Assembly (NCBI RefSeq): GCF_003415655.1
Contig: NZ_QRHC01000011.1
Span: forward strand, 1 to 64,000
Direction: 5' to 3'
Length of the DNA: 64,000 nucleotides
DNA from: Vibrio maerlii
GTDB taxonomy: Bacteria > Pseudomonadota > Gammaproteobacteria > Enterobacterales > Vibrionaceae
Shown here: positions 63,208-64,000 of the stretch, in pieces
Layout: each line of letters starts with the position of its first letter
Numbering within the stretch: position 1 is the stretch's first letter
Program-made: the position numbers and the translations under genes
The notes under the pieces: model-generated
Database searches by the model: none
What the model saw: the letters and a program-made list of their open reading frames with translations, nothing else
What the model was told of the DNA's origin: nothing

Positions 63208-63221
63208 TGCCGATTTTTTTG
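63192..63221. terminator. Terminator between plsY and tsaD
   Basis: AAAAAAATCGGC and GCCGATTTTTTT pair around TTAAT, with T-tracts on both strands. The plsY stop codon begins in the loop, so the stem overlaps the end of the gene. Confidence 0.85.
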
Positions 63222-63254
63222 TATCTATATTGATAGCAACTGAAGCTAAACGAA

Positions 63255-64000
63255 TTAGCTCAAGGGCTCCAACTGGTCAATAGGCCAGCGAGGGCGAGCC
63301 TCAACCGATAAGTCAGCAACTTCTTCGTTCTTCAGGCGTTGCATTCCCGCATACGCGATCATCGCACCATTGTCGGTACAAAACTCAGTACGTGGGTAGT
63401 ACACCTCTCCGCCGCGTTTTTCCGCTAGTGCTTCTAATGATGCACGAAGCTGTTTATTTGCACTCACACCACCAGCAATGACAATACGCTTCATACCCGT
63501 TTGCTCAAGCGCACGGCGGCACTTAATCACTAACGTGTCACATACTGCTTCTTGAAAAGCATAAGCAATATCAGCGCGTGTTTGCTCGTCATCTTCATTG
63601 GCTGCGATTGTATTTGCTGCAAACGTCTTCAAACCTGAGAAACTCATGTCTAAACCTGGGCGGTCCGTCATTGGGCGGGGGAACTTAAAGCGCCCTGGCG
63701 TGCCCTTCTCAGCCAAGCGGGATAATAGCGGGCCGCCTGGGTAATCAAGCCCCATCAACTTAGCCGTTTTATCAAACGCTTCACCCGCAGCATCATCAAT
63801 AGATTCGCCAAGGATCTGATACTCACCAATCCCCTTCACTTCAACAATCATCGTATGACCACCAGAAACCAGCAGCGCGATGAATGGAAACGGAGGTGGA
63901 TTATCTTCAAGCATTGGAGCTAGAAGGTGGCCTTCCATATGATGAACGGGCACTGCAGGGACATTCCATGCATAAGCGATACTGCGACCAATCGTCGCAC
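63255..64000 (-). CDS. tsaD: tRNA N6-adenosine threonylcarbamoyltransferase TsaD (partial, cut by the window edge)
   Basis: Transfers the threonylcarbamoyl group to A37 of ANN-reading tRNAs, with TsaB and TsaE. Only the C-terminal ~247 of about 338 residues are inside the window; the frame runs off the right edge without a stop. Visible elements are the metal site VHHMEGH, the nucleotide-binding LLVSGGHTMIV, GEAFDKTAKLMGLDYPGGP, and the C-terminal AGGVSANKQLR with EFCTDNGAMIAYAG. An in-frame GTG at 63953 is not the true start. It is convergent with plsY. Confidence 0.97.
   Translation of the reverse strand, partial: ATIGRSIAYAWNVPAVPVHHMEGHLLAPMLEDNPPPFPFIALLVSGGHTMIVEVKGIGEYQILGESIDDAAGEAFDKTAKLMGLDYPGGPLLSRLAEKGTPGRFKFPRPMTDRPGLDMSFSGLKTFAANTIAANEDDEQTRADIAYAFQEAVCDTLVIKCRRALEQTGMKRIVIAGGVSANKQLRASLEALAEKRGGEVYYPRTEFCTDNGAMIAYAGMQRLKNEEVADLSVEARPRWPIDQLEPLS

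Overview
The window is a stretch of core chromosome from a gammaproteobacterium, almost certainly a Vibrio. Nearly every protein reads as a close relative of its E. coli counterpart, and the mix is Vibrio-like: rpoE-rseABC followed by lepA-lepB-rnc-era-recO-pdxJ-acpS, a stand-alone gspAB (exeAB) pair beside cca, and a chemoreceptor plus K+ channel between glnE and ygiF. I found 56 protein genes (one cut by the right edge) and one RNA gene, 6S RNA. I saw no rRNA, tRNA, insertion sequence, prophage, integron or CRISPR array.

Layout. 1-160 is a perfect tandem array of an 8-bp unit, open to the left, followed by a CTAG-rich patch. 0.3-8.2 kb (minus strand) holds eno, pyrG, mazG, relA and rlmD. 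8.3-11.1 kb is the hybrid sensor kinase barA on the plus strand. 11.2-20.5 kb is a long minus-strand block: rpoE-rseA-rseB-rseC (envelope stress), then lepA-lepB-rnc-era-recO-pdxJ-acpS (translation, secretion, RNA processing, repair, cofactors). 20.9-25.7 kb holds nadB, ygfX/sdhE, ygfZ, a YbaK-family deacylase gene and ytfK. 25.7-32.4 kb holds ubiI-ubiH-ygfB, zapA-6S RNA-fau, rpiA and serA. 32.6-36.9 kb holds recA, pncC and mutS. 37.1-45.5 kb holds parC/parE, yqiA-cpdA-yqiB-nudF and divergent tolC. 45.7-53.8 kb holds hldE, glnE, the chemoreceptor/K+ channel pair and ygiF. 54.0-64.0 kb holds a DUF47-pit phosphate pair, ygiM, gspA-gspB, cca, uppP-folK-folB, plsY and the truncated tsaD.

Functional links. 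Stringent-response functions are scattered through the window: RelA, MazG, and YtfK, whose E. coli homologue stimulates SpoT. BarA and the sigma-E system add global stress control. CpdA (cAMP breakdown) and a good CRP-like site in front of pyrG connect cAMP to CTP synthesis. Replication and repair are represented by RecA (LexA box exactly filling the promoter spacer), MutS, RecO and topoisomerase IV. YgiF (CYTH/CHAD), the PhoU-like protein and Pit form a phosphate-themed neighbourhood.

Nothing here is clearly an undescribed multi-gene system. The points that most deserve a second look are the octanucleotide array at the left edge; the recA-pncC-mutS block with unusual neighbours on both sides; the sensor-poor chemoreceptor divergent from a voltage-gated-type K+ channel; a FolK paralogue lacking usual active-site residues; a strong orphan terminator at 25.16 kb suggesting a small RNA or long 3' UTR; and candidate CRP, sigma-E and LexA control sites.
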